Below are positions 37,017-47,781 of a DNA stretch of 64,000 bases, piece after piece. The DNA is taken from NCBI RefSeq assembly GCF_016132545.1, contig NZ_CP066167.1, forward strand, positions 2,197,001 through 2,261,000. The letters are read 5' to 3'. The first letter of the stretch is position 1; the number at the start of each line of letters is the position of its first letter. The notes below the pieces were generated by a model, which made no database searches, was not told the origin of the DNA, and saw only the letters and a program-made list of their open reading frames with translations. The translations under genes and the position numbers were made by a program. This stretch comes from Spongiibacter nanhainus. GTDB lineage: Bacteria > Pseudomonadota > Gammaproteobacteria > Pseudomonadales > Spongiibacteraceae.

Positions 37017-38449
37017 GCGGCATCCCCCTTCATAAAGTCTCGAACGTCAACAAAGTGACCGGCAATGGCTGCTGCGGCCGCCATAGCCGGGCTCACCAGG
37101 TGGGTGCGACCACCAAAGCCCTGACGCCCTTCAAAGTTGCGGTTAGAGGTGGACGCGCAGTGCTCGCCCTGCCCCAGTTTGTCGGCGTTCATCGCCAGAC
37201 ACATAGAACAGCCCGGCTCCCGCCACAACAAGCCCGCTTCGGTAAAGATCTTATCCAGGCCCTCCTGCTCGGCTTGTTGCTTGACCAAACCCGACCCGGG
37301 CACCACCAGCGCCTCTTTGACATTGGCGGCGACTTTTTTACCCTTGACCACGGCAGCTGCCTCACGCAGATCTTCGATGCGGGAGTTGGTGCAGGAACCG
37401 ATAAAGATCTTGTCCAACTGAATGTCGGTAATGCTCTGATGGGCTTTTAGCCCCATGTAGTTCAACGCCGACTCACAGGCACTGCGCTTGACCGGATCGT
37501 CGAAATCCTCCGGTGCCGGCACCTGACCACCTACCGGGCCAACCATTTCCGGGCTGGTGCCCCAGGTCACTTGCGGCTGGATATCGGCGCCATCCAGAGT
37601 CACCACTGCGTCAAACTGTGCATCGTCATCACTGTGCAGGGTTTGCCAATAATCCACCGCCTGCTGCCACTGATCGCCGCTGGGTGCAAAGGGCCGCCCG
37701 GCCACATAGTCGATGGTGGTTTGATCCACCGCCACCATGCCCACCCGGGCACCGGCCTCGATGGCCATATTGCAGATGGTCATCCGCCCTTCCATCGACA
37801 GTTTGCGAATCACCTCGCCGCCGAACTCAATGGCATAACCGGTACCGCCGGCGGTACCGATTTTACCGATAACGGCCAGTACCACATCTTTGGCGGTTAC
37901 CCCTGGGCCCAATTCGCCATCGACCCGCACCAGCATGTTTTTGCTTTTTTTCTGGATCAGACACTGGGTGGCCAGCACATGCTCTACTTCAGAAGTGCCA
38001 ATACCGTGGGCCAGGGCCCCCAACGCGCCGTGGGTGGCGGTGTGGGAGTCACCACAAACCACCGTCATGCCCGGCAAGGTCGCGCCCTGCTCCGGGCCCA
38101 CCACGTGCACAATACCTTGGCGCACATCGTTGATGGCAAACTCGGTGATACCGAATTCGTCACAGTTTTCATCCAGGGTACGTACCTGAATCCGCGAGAC
38201 CTCGTCCTCGATACCGTCCACCCCGCCACTGCGCTGGGTCTTTTCAGTGGGCACGTTATGGTCCGGCGTTGCCAAATTGGCGTCGATACGCCAGGGCTTG
38301 CGACCCGCCAGCCTCAGCCCCTCAAAGGCCTGGGGCGAGGTCACTTCGTGAACCAGCTGCCGATCAATGTAAATCAAGGAAGTGCCGTCGTCCCGGGTTT
38401 TAACGACGTGGTCATCCCAAAGTTTGTCGTAGAGGGTTTTGCCCGCCAT
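37013..38449 (-). CDS. leuC: 3-isopropylmalate dehydratase large subunit
   Basis: Predicted 478-residue aconitase-family subunit holding a [4Fe-4S] cluster through cysteines in FIGSCTNSR and [28 protein letters not shown] is also typical. I start at ATG 38449 ([14 protein letters not shown]), with GGAAGAG upstream; the frame extends 11 codons further without family similarity. It is divergent from a LysR-type gene that probably regulates leuCDB. Confidence 0.97.
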   Translation of the reverse strand: MAGKTLYDKLWDDHVVKTRDDGTSLIYIDRQLVHEVTSPQAFEGLRLAGRKPWRIDANLATPDHNVPTEKTQRSGGVDGIEDEVSRIQVRTLDENCDEFGITEFAINDVRQGIVHVVGPEQGATLPGMTVVCGDSHTATHGALGALAHGIGTSEVEHVLATQCLIQKKSKNMLVRVDGELGPGVTAKDVVLAVIGKIGTAGGTGYAIEFGGEVIRKLSMEGRMTICNMAIEAGARVGMVAVDQTTIDYVAGRPFAPSGDQWQQAVDYWQTLHSDDDAQFDAVVTLDGADIQPQVTWGTSPEMVGPVGGQVPAPEDFDDPVKRSACESALNYMGLKAHQSITDIQLDKIFIGSCTNSRIEDLREAAAVVKGKKVAANVKEALVVPGSGLVKQQAEQEGLDKIFTEAGLLWREPGCSMCLAMNADKLGQGEHCASTSNRNFEGRQGFGGRTHLVSPAMAAAAAIAGHFVDVRDFMKGDAA

Positions 38450-38535
38450 CACTGTCTCTTCCGTCGTAGTTAGATATGGCATGCATTTTAAGGACAGGCA
38501 GAAGATAACTCAAATTCATATTTTTTATTATTTGA

Positions 38536-38550
38536 ATTCCACAATGGAAT
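38536..38550. promoter_or_regulatory. LysR-type operator palindrome between leuC and its regulator
   Basis: ATTCC-ACAAT-GGAAT is a perfect interrupted palindrome with the T-N11-A spacing of LysR-family sites. It lies 17 bases before the LysR start, beside an AT-rich stretch (38515-38535), in the leuC divergent region. Probable binding site for the adjacent regulator. Confidence 0.55.
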
Positions 38551-38566
38551 AGTTAAGCTAGACCGT

Positions 38567-39445
38567 ATGGATACCCAGTCATTGAATGCTTTCTTGGCGG
38601 TGGCGGATGCCGGCTCCTTTTCTCAGGCCGCCGAGCAGCTTCACCTTACCCAGCCGGCCGTGTCAAAACGCATCGCCGCATTAGAGCGGCAATTAAACTG
38701 CCGGCTGTTCGACCGCATCGGCCGTCACGTTAATCTCACTGAGGCCGGCGCCGCCCTGCTACCCCGGGCCAAGCGGATTCTGCTAGATATTGATGAAGCC
38801 CAACGCAGTATCGATGATCTGCGGGGAGATGTGGCGGGACGGCTGAGCATGGGCATTAGCCACCATATCGGCCTGCACCGCTTGCCACCGGTACTGCGGG
38901 AGTTTACCCGCCGCCATCCCGGTGTACAGCTGGATATCGACTTTATGGATTCGGAGCGGGCCCACGATCGCATCCTCCACGGTGAAATGGATTTGGCGGT
39001 GATCACCCTGGCTCCCAGCAAAGAAGAACAGCTGAAAAGCATCGCGATTTGGGATGATCCCTTGATGGTGGCCGTGGCCCGAGACCACCCATTGGCCGAC
39101 AGGGGAACGGTGACCGCCACCATGTTGAGCCGTTACACAGCCCTGCCACCCGGACTGAACACTTACACCGGGCAAATCATCAAGCAACTGTTTGACGAGC
39201 AGGGGCTGGCGATGAATGTGGGGATGTCCACCAACTACCTGGAAACCATCAAAGTCATGGTGAGCATTGGTTTAGGCTGGAGTATTTTGCCTCTCACCCT
39301 GCTGGATGATTCGGTAACGGCATTGAAGCTCGAGGGTCGATACCTCCATCGCCAGTTGGGCTGCGTGCACCACCGCAATCGCAGCCTGTCCAATGCCGCC
39401 CGCGCCTTTATCGGCCTGCTTGAGAAACACCGCATTCAAACCTAA
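38567..39445 (+). CDS. LysR-family regulator, probably of leuCDB
   Basis: A 292-residue regulator. The winged helix-turn-helix is at about residues 18-37 (FSQAAEQLHLTQPAVSKRIA), followed by the linker helix and a periplasmic-binding-like effector domain (GRLSMGISHHIGLHRLPPVL). It is divergent from leuC, the same position as the LysR gene beside leuC in Pseudomonas, so control of leucine synthesis with 2-isopropylmalate or a related effector is a reasonable inference. Confidence 0.9.
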   Translation: MDTQSLNAFLAVADAGSFSQAAEQLHLTQPAVSKRIAALERQLNCRLFDRIGRHVNLTEAGAALLPRAKRILLDIDEAQRSIDDLRGDVAGRLSMGISHHIGLHRLPPVLREFTRRHPGVQLDIDFMDSERAHDRILHGEMDLAVITLAPSKEEQLKSIAIWDDPLMVAVARDHPLADRGTVTATMLSRYTALPPGLNTYTGQIIKQLFDEQGLAMNVGMSTNYLETIKVMVSIGLGWSILPLTLLDDSVTALKLEGRYLHRQLGCVHHRNRSLSNAARAFIGLLEKHRIQT

Positions 39446-39450
39446 GGACC

Positions 39451-40065
39451 TCACGGCGTCGGCGGGTCTAGCGACTTAACCACCTCTGCCAGCGCCGCCG
39501 GCGTGTCCACGTCCCGGTATATACCGGGGTCCGCCAACTCGAGGGGCAAAACACTGCCTGCCCGGTTTTGGCGAAGGGATTGAATCAAGCCTTTGGCGCC
39601 GCTATCTCCGGAGAGGGACAGCAGCTCGGGCCAAAATTGGCGGCCGATAGCCACTGGATGGCCGCGATGCCCCTGGCAAAAGGGCACGACCACCCGATCC
39701 CCCGCCGCCTTGGCCGCCACTTCTCGTATTGAATGGATTCGAATCAGAGGCAAGTCGGCGGGCATGACCAACATCGCCTCCCGGCTGCCATCGGGATCAT
39801 CTGCCAACAGTTGCGCGACCGCTGCGGCCAGGCTGGCGCCCATGCCGGCTTCCGCGCCATCCACCAATATTGACGGCACCGGCAGTTGATCCGCCAGGGG
39901 ATCCCCGCGACGCAGCACCGGTCGAACGTCCAGGCCCGCCTTGCCACCCCGCCGAATCATTGCTCGCAGCATCTCACCTCCCTTGGGGAGAGTAAGCCGC
40001 CGCTTGTCGATGTCGCCGAACCGGCGGCTGCTGCCCGCCGCCAGAATCAGCAGCGGCAGACTCAT
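39451..40065 (-). CDS. MocA-like molybdenum cofactor nucleotidyltransferase
   Basis: Predicted 204-residue NTP-transferase of the MobA/MocA type. The nucleotide loop is LILAAGSSRRFGDIDKR; a metal-binding Asp lies in LVMPADLPLI; PFCQGHRGHPVAIG is typical of the MocA group. MocA adds CMP to the molybdopterin cofactor. The ATG at 40065 overlaps the XdhC stop (ATGA). XdhC with MocA supplies cofactor to xanthine-dehydrogenase-type enzymes, but no such oxidoreductase gene is near. Confidence 0.82.
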   Translation of the reverse strand: MSLPLLILAAGSSRRFGDIDKRRLTLPKGGEMLRAMIRRGGKAGLDVRPVLRRGDPLADQLPVPSILVDGAEAGMGASLAAAVAQLLADDPDGSREAMLVMPADLPLIRIHSIREVAAKAAGDRVVVPFCQGHRGHPVAIGRQFWPELLSLSGDSGAKGLIQSLRQNRAGSVLPLELADPGIYRDVDTPAALAEVVKSLDPPTP

Positions 40066-41048
40066 GACGATTGGCGCTCCGCTGCTGCCCGTTTGGCCTT
40101 GGCCCGGCACTGGGTCAACTCTGCCATTACCGCCACGGCTATTTCCATCGCCGATTTACTGCCGATGGGCAGTCCCACCGGGGCGTGCAGGCGGGCAATC
40201 TGCGACTCATTGAGCTCCAGTTGCAACAGCCGCTGGCGGCGCTTGTCGCTGGTGCGCTGAGATCCCAACGCCCCGACGTAAAACAATGTCGAGCTCTGCA
40301 AGGCTTCCATCAGGGCCATATCATCAATGCGGGGATCGTGGGTGAGGGTTATCACGATACTGTAGGGGTCGGTGGCGTGCTCCCTGACCGCATCGTCAGG
40401 CATCTGGCACACTGTGTCGGCGCCCAAGCAATGCCACTGTTGCAAACGCTCCTCCCTGGGGTCGCAGACCAGAACTCGGTAATCCATGGCCAAAGCCAAC
40501 TCGGCAATGCAGCGCGCCAGCTCGTTGGCCCCCACCAGCAACAACTGGTAACGAGGACCAAAGTCTTGCTGTAAAAGGCTATCGCTAAGCTTCAGAGTCT
40601 CGCAGTGGTCGATATCATCGATCTGCCAGCCCCCCTGCTCGAGGTCAACAATGCGCCGCACTCCCCGCCTTCCGGCCAGCGCCCCCGCCAGGCACAACAA
40701 ATCGACCTGCTGCTGCGAGCCCGGCATCAAACACTCCACCATGACTTGCATCCTGCCACCGCAGGGCAAACCAAAGCGCTCGTTTTCCTCTGGTGTGACA
40801 CCGTACTCGATGATTTCTGGAGCATGGCTTGTCGGCTCGTTGCCAAGCAGACGCTCCAGCAGGTCATCTTCGATGCAGCCCCCAGACAAGGAGCCGGTGA
40901 CTTCGCCATCATTGCCCAGAAAAAGCAGGGAACCCAATGGCCGCGGGGATGCCCCTACGGTAGAGACAATGGTACACAGGAAGCCGTAGTTGCCCTGTTC
41001 CAAATGGCTATATGCCGCCTCGAAGACCAGCTGATCAACTGTTTTCAC
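40062..41048 (-). CDS. XdhC/CoxI-family cofactor insertion protein
   Basis: A 328-residue protein with an N-terminal XdhC_CoxI domain (GSLLFLGNDGEVTGSLSGGCIEDDL) and a C-terminal Rossmann-like domain (LLLVGANELARCIAELAL). Family members bind the molybdenum cofactor, promote its sulfuration and deliver it to xanthine-dehydrogenase-type enzymes. It is translationally coupled to the MocA-like gene. Its client enzyme lies outside the window. Confidence 0.87.
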   Translation of the reverse strand: MKTVDQLVFEAAYSHLEQGNYGFLCTIVSTVGASPRPLGSLLFLGNDGEVTGSLSGGCIEDDLLERLLGNEPTSHAPEIIEYGVTPEENERFGLPCGGRMQVMVECLMPGSQQQVDLLCLAGALAGRRGVRRIVDLEQGGWQIDDIDHCETLKLSDSLLQQDFGPRYQLLLVGANELARCIAELALAMDYRVLVCDPREERLQQWHCLGADTVCQMPDDAVREHATDPYSIVITLTHDPRIDDMALMEALQSSTLFYVGALGSQRTSDKRRQRLLQLELNESQIARLHAPVGLPIGSKSAMEIAVAVMAELTQCRAKAKRAAAERQSS

Positions 41049-41099
41049 CGCTGTTCCTAATTCGCCAAAACCCGAGCATTCTACTGTGTTGGGCAGATA

Positions 41100-41127
41100 T
41101 AAAAAACGCCGCGTAAAAGCGGCGTTA
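41100..41127 (-). terminator. Intrinsic terminator of the TonB-dependent receptor gene
   Basis: AACGCCGC (41105-41112) and GCGGCGTT (41119-41126) form an eight-pair stem with a six-base loop. On the minus strand the stem is followed by six T residues, 28 bases after the receptor stop codon. Confidence 0.9.
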
Positions 41128-41153
41128 TCAAGGCGAGGAAACTTATACCGGTA

Positions 41154-43751
41154 TCAGTACCAGCGATAGGTTCCCTGAATCGCAAAGCTGCGTGGTGGTT
41201 CTATAAAGCCATAGTGACCGATACTGCCGAAGATGTTGCTGGAGAGCGGCGTATCGTTGGAGTAGGAAATGACGGTTTCATCGGTGATGTTTTTACCCAG
41301 CAACGCCACTTCCCAGCCAGCGACCACATCGGCAATAGACAGGCGAATATTGGTCTTCACGTAAGCGTCTTGCTCCTGGCTCGGATCGAGGTTTTGCGAG
41401 GAGTTGTAGTCACCAGTGAAGACAAAGTCAGCACCACCGCGGAATTCCAAGTCATCGCTAACCATCGTGGTGTACACCAGGCCGACGTTACCAGAATAAT
41501 CCGCTACGTACTGGTTGGTTTTGCCTTTGTAGTCACAAAACTCTACACCGTCTACCACCGTATCAGCGGGCTGCCCCTGGTAACACTGGCCGTTGTCGTA
41601 GTCAGTGAATTCGAAGTCCAGCAGCGCCAGTGCACCGGTCATCATCAAGTTCTCGGTCAGCGCGATACGGCCATCCAGTTCGATACCCATGGTGGTCGCC
41701 GCACCGGCGTTACCCACGTTAAAGCCAAGGGTACCGTCGAAGATACTGACCTGCAGATCGTCGTACTCGGTATAGAAGGCGGCGATATTCAGCTCAGCTG
41801 CACCATCCATCAAAGTGGTTTTAGCGCCCACTTCCAGACTGGTGGCCTCTTCTTCTTCGTACTCAAAGCTACCCACAAGTACCACGGGTTCGCCGTTATC
41901 CAGGTTCTGGATGGGGCGAATCTGGTTAGTATCAGGTGAGGCGTTAGAACGAGCATCGTAACCACCGGATTTAAAGCCGCGGCTTATAGTGGCGTAGAGC
42001 ATCATGTCGTCGCTGTAGTCGTACTGCAGGTTCAGCGATGGCGACAAGGCGCTCTCGGTGCGACTGCCCTTCAAGTTATGGCGCTCTGCCGAGAAGTTCT
42101 TGGCGACCACAGTATCAATCTCGCCCTCGTCCGGACGTTCGCCCGTAGCTCGATTCACAAAATCGAGACTGCGGCTACCGTCTTTCTCTTCATAGGAGTA
42201 GCGCACACCGAAGGTGGCGCGGAACAGGTCGGTGATATTCCAAGTGGTTTGCAAGAAGACAGAGAACAGGTCCGAGTCACTGGAGAAATAGCGAGGCGTG
42301 CCCAGGTTACGAATGGCATCACCCGCGTCACCAATGCCCCCGAGGTCCAGGGCGTTCAACAGGCCAGCGTCGGCCAGCGGCGTCAGCAAGGCTTCCAGCG
42401 GAGTGCCCGCTAGGTTACTGAGCAATACATCATCAAGAGGACCACCTTGCAAGTCGGCAGGTGGGCGCTCGCCCCGGCCACCAAACTCCTGAATATCGGC
42501 GGCATTGAGCAGACCCGGCAGAATATCGCTGTCTACCCGAATGCTGTCGTAGAAATCCAACTCACTGTGATGCAGGTAGGCGCCACCAATAAATTCAAAA
42601 GTCTCCCCTACTGGCGAGACCCAGCGGAATTCCTGGCTAAACTGCTTGTACTCTTCTTCCGCCGCCACACTAAAGACCGGTGCACCGGTAAAGTCACAGT
42701 CACAAAGTTCATCGGTTTCATATCCGAGGATACCGGTGATAAAGGTAAACTGGTGACCGTCGCGGTAGTAATCAACGTTCAGGGTGAGGTTCTGGGTGTC
42801 GTTGTAACTGAAGTCACCGTTTGAAGAACGCTTAAAATCCTGGCGGTTATTCAGTACCGAAGAATCGGCATCAACTTGAGCCAGGACCAAAGGCCCTACC
42901 GCAACTTCGGTAAAATCGAGGATCTGGCCATAGGTTCTGCCGTTAAAGGCCCCAGTATCCGACGTGGAGGGCTGATCGTTGATGATCTCAATCTGGCGGC
43001 CATCAACATCGAACTTGCCGGCCTCCAACTTCAGTGCTGCAACCAGGTCGGGGTTAACATCCCACTCTAGCATCAGGCGGATGGTTTGCTCGTCTCGCTG
43101 GGGCTCGTCGCGATTCAAGGTCAGGTTTTCCAGGTGACCGTCAATGTCGCGCTTGCGCACTGCCAGTCGGGCGCCAATACTGTCGGTGAGGGGACCCGAC
43201 AGAATCACGTCGAGAATCCGCTCATTAAAATCGGGCTCATAGGTGGCCGACACCGAGCCTTCAAACTCTTGACCAGGCTTGGCCGAAATCAGACTCAGTG
43301 CACCGGCGATACTATTTTTACCAAACAGGATGTTCTGAGGTCCGCGAAGTACCTCCACTCGCTCCAGATCAAGGAAGGGTGCACGAGTCAGCTGGGCACG
43401 CCCATAGCTCACGCCATCGAAATACATCCCTACAGACTGCTCAAAACCAGGGTTGATACCCGAGCCGATACCGCGAATGTAGATGTTGGTGCCGATACCG
43501 GTTTCCGACATGGTCAGATTGGGCACATAGGCCTGTAGATCTTCGATCTTGGCGATACCCGCCTCGGCCATTTTGTCGCCGGTTACAGCGTTTACCGAAA
43601 CAGGAACATCCTGCAGACTTTCGGCCCGAATAGTGGCCGTAACGATGACCTCCTCGAGTACCGGTGCAGCCGATACGGGTAGCGATGCCAGCGATACTGC
43701 GGCAGCCAAAGCGGATGAATGGAATGGGGTGAACAGTTTTTTCAAGGCCAT
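41154..43751 (-). CDS. TonB-dependent outer-membrane receptor
   Basis: Predicted 865-residue protein. A signal peptide (ALAAAVSLASLPVSAAP) precedes a TonB-box-like segment (LEEVIVTATIR) and the plug domain (SVNAVTGDKMAEAGI, then FLDLERVEVLRGPQNILFG). A long beta-barrel follows, ending in RWY with a terminal aromatic residue. The ATG at 43751 has GGAGG four bases upstream. The NSIAGALSLISAKPG segment is typical of the large oligotroph receptor groups of marine and sphingomonad bacteria rather than known siderophore receptors; the ligand cannot be read. It is monocistronic, ending in a strong terminator, with an unusual upstream region. Confidence 0.92.
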   Translation of the reverse strand: MALKKLFTPFHSSALAAAVSLASLPVSAAPVLEEVIVTATIRAESLQDVPVSVNAVTGDKMAEAGIAKIEDLQAYVPNLTMSETGIGTNIYIRGIGSGINPGFEQSVGMYFDGVSYGRAQLTRAPFLDLERVEVLRGPQNILFGKNSIAGALSLISAKPGQEFEGSVSATYEPDFNERILDVILSGPLTDSIGARLAVRKRDIDGHLENLTLNRDEPQRDEQTIRLMLEWDVNPDLVAALKLEAGKFDVDGRQIEIINDQPSTSDTGAFNGRTYGQILDFTEVAVGPLVLAQVDADSSVLNNRQDFKRSSNGDFSYNDTQNLTLNVDYYRDGHQFTFITGILGYETDELCDCDFTGAPVFSVAAEEEYKQFSQEFRWVSPVGETFEFIGGAYLHHSELDFYDSIRVDSDILPGLLNAADIQEFGGRGERPPADLQGGPLDDVLLSNLAGTPLEALLTPLADAGLLNALDLGGIGDAGDAIRNLGTPRYFSSDSDLFSVFLQTTWNITDLFRATFGVRYSYEEKDGSRSLDFVNRATGERPDEGEIDTVVAKNFSAERHNLKGSRTESALSPSLNLQYDYSDDMMLYATISRGFKSGGYDARSNASPDTNQIRPIQNLDNGEPVVLVGSFEYEEEEATSLEVGAKTTLMDGAAELNIAAFYTEYDDLQVSIFDGTLGFNVGNAGAATTMGIELDGRIALTENLMMTGALALLDFEFTDYDNGQCYQGQPADTVVDGVEFCDYKGKTNQYVADYSGNVGLVYTTMVSDDLEFRGGADFVFTGDYNSSQNLDPSQEQDAYVKTNIRLSIADVVAGWEVALLGKNITDETVISYSNDTPLSSNIFGSIGHYGFIEPPRSFAIQGTYRWY

Positions 43752-43835
43752 GTGACCTCCAGGTGCCATAAGATTAGTTATTAGAGTTCGAATGCTGCGG
43801 CGAGATTGGTAGCCCTCAGCCCTACACTCTGTGTT

Positions 43836-43878
43836 TCTACTTCGGTGTATCTACTTTCGGTGTATCTACTTCAGTTTA
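43836..43878. repeat. Tandem 14-15-bp repeat upstream of the TonB receptor
   Basis: TCTACTTCGGTGTA (43836-43849), TCTACTTTCGGTGTA (43850-43864) and TCTACTTCAGTTTA (43865-43878) follow one another, with a partial fourth unit (TCTAGTTTTA). They lie 85-130 bases ahead of the receptor start and could be repeated binding sites. Confidence 0.7.
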
Positions 43879-43895
43879 TCTAGTTTTATTCTTTT

Positions 43896-43913
43896 GGCCG
43901 ATATGAATCGGCC
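43896..43913. promoter_or_regulatory. Perfect palindrome upstream of the TonB receptor
   Basis: GGCCGAT-ATGA-ATCGGCC is a seven-base-pair perfect inverted repeat, an operator candidate. No T-run follows in the receptor's direction, so termination is unlikely. Confidence 0.5.
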
Positions 43914-43918
43914 CCTAT

Positions 43919-43970
43919 ATGTTTTCAGCGCAAACATACATCATCATATTAATATTAGCAATGAAAACAT
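43919..43970. promoter_or_regulatory. AT-rich spaced inverted repeat upstream of the TonB receptor
   Basis: ATGTTTTCA (43919-43927) and TGAAAACAT (43962-43970) are exact reverse complements separated by 34 AT-rich bases that contain ATATTAATATTAG. On the minus strand TTGCTA and TATGTT, 17 bases apart, could be the receptor promoter between the arms. Confidence 0.4.
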
Positions 43971-44034
43971 GATATTAGTCTAACGTATTTAAGCCACACT
44001 GCCAGTGGCCTCCCTTGCCGACTTTAGTCGATGC

Positions 44035-44499
44035 CTAATAAACCCCCATCTGCAATCCGGTGGCAAAAGCCTCCCCAAGCTCCCGAGCCCATTGCAGGTG
44101 CTCTTTTGTGGGCGAGCCGTGACACAGAGTCGGTTCACAGACTTCCTTGAAAGGATAGGCCCTGGCGATGCGCTGCCACTGAGCTATGGCATTACTACCG
44201 TCATTGCCGGAACACAAAAACAGACCGTAGGGTCTGGTAATCCCGTGGTCGATACATGGGTACAAGGTACGATCAAAAAATTCCTTGATGCCGCCAGGTA
44301 AATAACCCGCATATTCCGGTGTAAAAAGCAGCAGCCCCTGACACCATTGCAAATCCCGGGTCCCGGCCTCCGCGGCCCGCCTCAGTCGCACCTGCGCCCC
44401 TGACTCCAGCCCACCTTCCCTGGCCCGGTAGGCTAGACGGGCGTTGCGGCCCGACTGGCTGTGATAAACGATCAGCAAATGTGCCTTGCTATCGGCCAC
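44035..44499 (-). CDS. Flavodoxin-like FMN-binding protein
   Basis: A 154-residue protein with the flavodoxin fold: strand LLIVYHSQSGRNARLA (a variant of the FMN phosphate loop), then LLLFTPEYAGYLPGGIKEFFD, the isoalloxazine-contacting segment of NADPH-dependent FMN reductases. It may be a small quinone or flavin reductase. It is divergent from the VOC enzyme gene and 283 bases from the TonB receptor. Substrate unknown. Confidence 0.8.
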   Translation of the reverse strand: MADSKAHLLIVYHSQSGRNARLAYRAREGGLESGAQVRLRRAAEAGTRDLQWCQGLLLFTPEYAGYLPGGIKEFFDRTLYPCIDHGITRPYGLFLCSGNDGSNAIAQWQRIARAYPFKEVCEPTLCHGSPTKEHLQWARELGEAFATGLQMGVY

Positions 44500-44607
44500 A
44501 ATAACTACTCCATACGGTGTATTGGTCTGGATCGATTGCGCCAGGGCAATTGAAAGTGTAGTTTTTCACAGCCTATCTACCCTCTTGCAGCAACAACGGA
44601 TCAGTTT

Positions 44608-45048
44608 ATGAAGTACTTGCACACCATGGTTCGGGTCAGCGACCTCGATGCCTCACTGCACTTTTATACCGACTTACTGGGCCTGAAGGAAATCAGGCGC
44701 TACGACAGCGAGCAGGGCCGCTTCACCTTGGTCTTTCTCGCCGCGCCAGAAGATGCTGAGAATGCGGAGGCCAACAACACACCCTGCGTGGAATTAACCT
44801 ATAACTGGGATCCTGAAACCTACACCGGCGGTCGCAACTTCGGTCACCTGGCCTACGCAGTGGACGATATTTACGCTACCTGCCAACACCTGATGGATAA
44901 CGGTGTAACCATTAACCGACCACCTCGAGACGGGCATATGGCCTTTATCCGTTCGCCAGACAATATTTCGGTTGAGCTGCTTCAAAAAGGTGACGCCAAA
45001 CCGGCCATGGAGCCCTGGGCATCTATGGAAAACAGTGGTGAATGGTAA
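44608..45048 (+). CDS. VOC-family glyoxalase I-like enzyme
   Basis: A 146-residue protein of the vicinal oxygen chelate fold. The four metal ligands of lactoylglutathione lyase are visible: H5 (MKYLHTMVRV), E62 (CVELTYNW), H80 (FGHLAYAVDD) and E123 (ISVELLQ). It most likely converts the methylglyoxal-glutathione hemithioacetal to S-lactoylglutathione. The C-terminal extension (PAMEPWASMENSGEW) is slightly longer than in E. coli GloA. The gene stands alone on the plus strand. Confidence 0.88.
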   Translation: MKYLHTMVRVSDLDASLHFYTDLLGLKEIRRYDSEQGRFTLVFLAAPEDAENAEANNTPCVELTYNWDPETYTGGRNFGHLAYAVDDIYATCQHLMDNGVTINRPPRDGHMAFIRSPDNISVELLQKGDAKPAMEPWASMENSGEW

Positions 45049-45089
45049 GGGGCTGGACAGACGCTACCCCTAATCCCAACACGCCGCCA

Positions 45090-45697
45090 TCAAAACAGGC
45101 CGAAGAACCAGCCACCGCGCTGTAGGTCTTCTTCGCACATGGCCAACTGGCCAGCATAGGTGTGCGAGCGAGACGAGACTTTGCTGGCCACCCGCTTGAG
45201 CCAGGCTTTGTTGGCGTAAGTTCGCCGCTTAAAGCCGCCGTGACCCTCGTGGTAGGCCAAATACAGGCTGAACGTGTCGTCGCTGGGCAGCCCGATCGTT
45301 CGCACGCTCATATTGTTGTACCAGCCGATAAAATCGATGGCGTCGGCAAAGCTGCTGCGACTGGCCCAGCCATTGCCCGACTTTTCCCGATACCAGTCCC
45401 AGGTAGCGTCTTTAGCTTGGGCATAGCCATAGGCATCCGACATGCGGCCGGCGGGGATAAAGCCCAGCCAGAATTTCCGCGGCGGTTTGGCCTTGGCACG
45501 AAAGCGAGATTCCTGATGCATGATTGACATCATCACTGGGATCGGCGATTTCCAGCGCTTGGAGGCCTTGCGGGCATCGTCGTACCAGTCGTCTTTTTCC
45601 TTAAAGATCGAGCAAATATTGTCGGGATTGCGGGGCGGCGAGGTTGTACACGCCGAGACAGCAAACACCATGAGCAGCAACACCAGATATCGCCCCA

Positions 45698-45698
<1 letters not shown>
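45090..45698 (-). CDS. SLT-domain lipoprotein (putative lytic transglycosylase)
   Basis: A 202-residue lipoprotein: signal peptide with lipobox VSAC (Cys17), then a single SLT-type domain with the probable catalytic Glu in SIMHQESRFRAKAK and the downstream AYGYAQAKDATWDWY. The C-terminal part (AYHEGHGGFKRRTYANKAWL) resembles the transglycosylase tail. It would act on peptidoglycan from the outer-membrane inner face. Its start shares a base with the ligA stop, so it is transcribed with ligA. Confidence 0.85.
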
Positions 45699-47734
<2,036 letters not shown>

Positions 47735-47752
47735 TCAAGTGGGCAGCCCCCG

Positions 47753-47772
47753 CTGTCCCCCTCCGGGGACAG
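47753..47772. other. Hairpin between zipA and ligA
   Basis: CTGTCCCC (47753-47760) and GGGGACAG (47765-47772) form an eight-pair stem with a four-base loop in the 62-base gap. There is no T-run on the minus strand. It may modulate expression of ligA relative to zipA or protect mRNA ends. Confidence 0.5.
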
Positions 47773-47781
47773 TGCTGAGCT

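Noticed and set aside
37571-38473. 300-codon open frame antisense to leuC
   Set aside because: Shadow of a highly conserved leuC; no start signal or family likeness.
43780-43805. GTTCGAAT resembling a tRNA T-loop
   Set aside because: No acceptor, anticodon or D-arm could be folded around it.
45050-45075. GGGG...CCCC hairpin after the VOC gene
   Set aside because: Only four to six pairs and no T-run; too weak to call a terminator.
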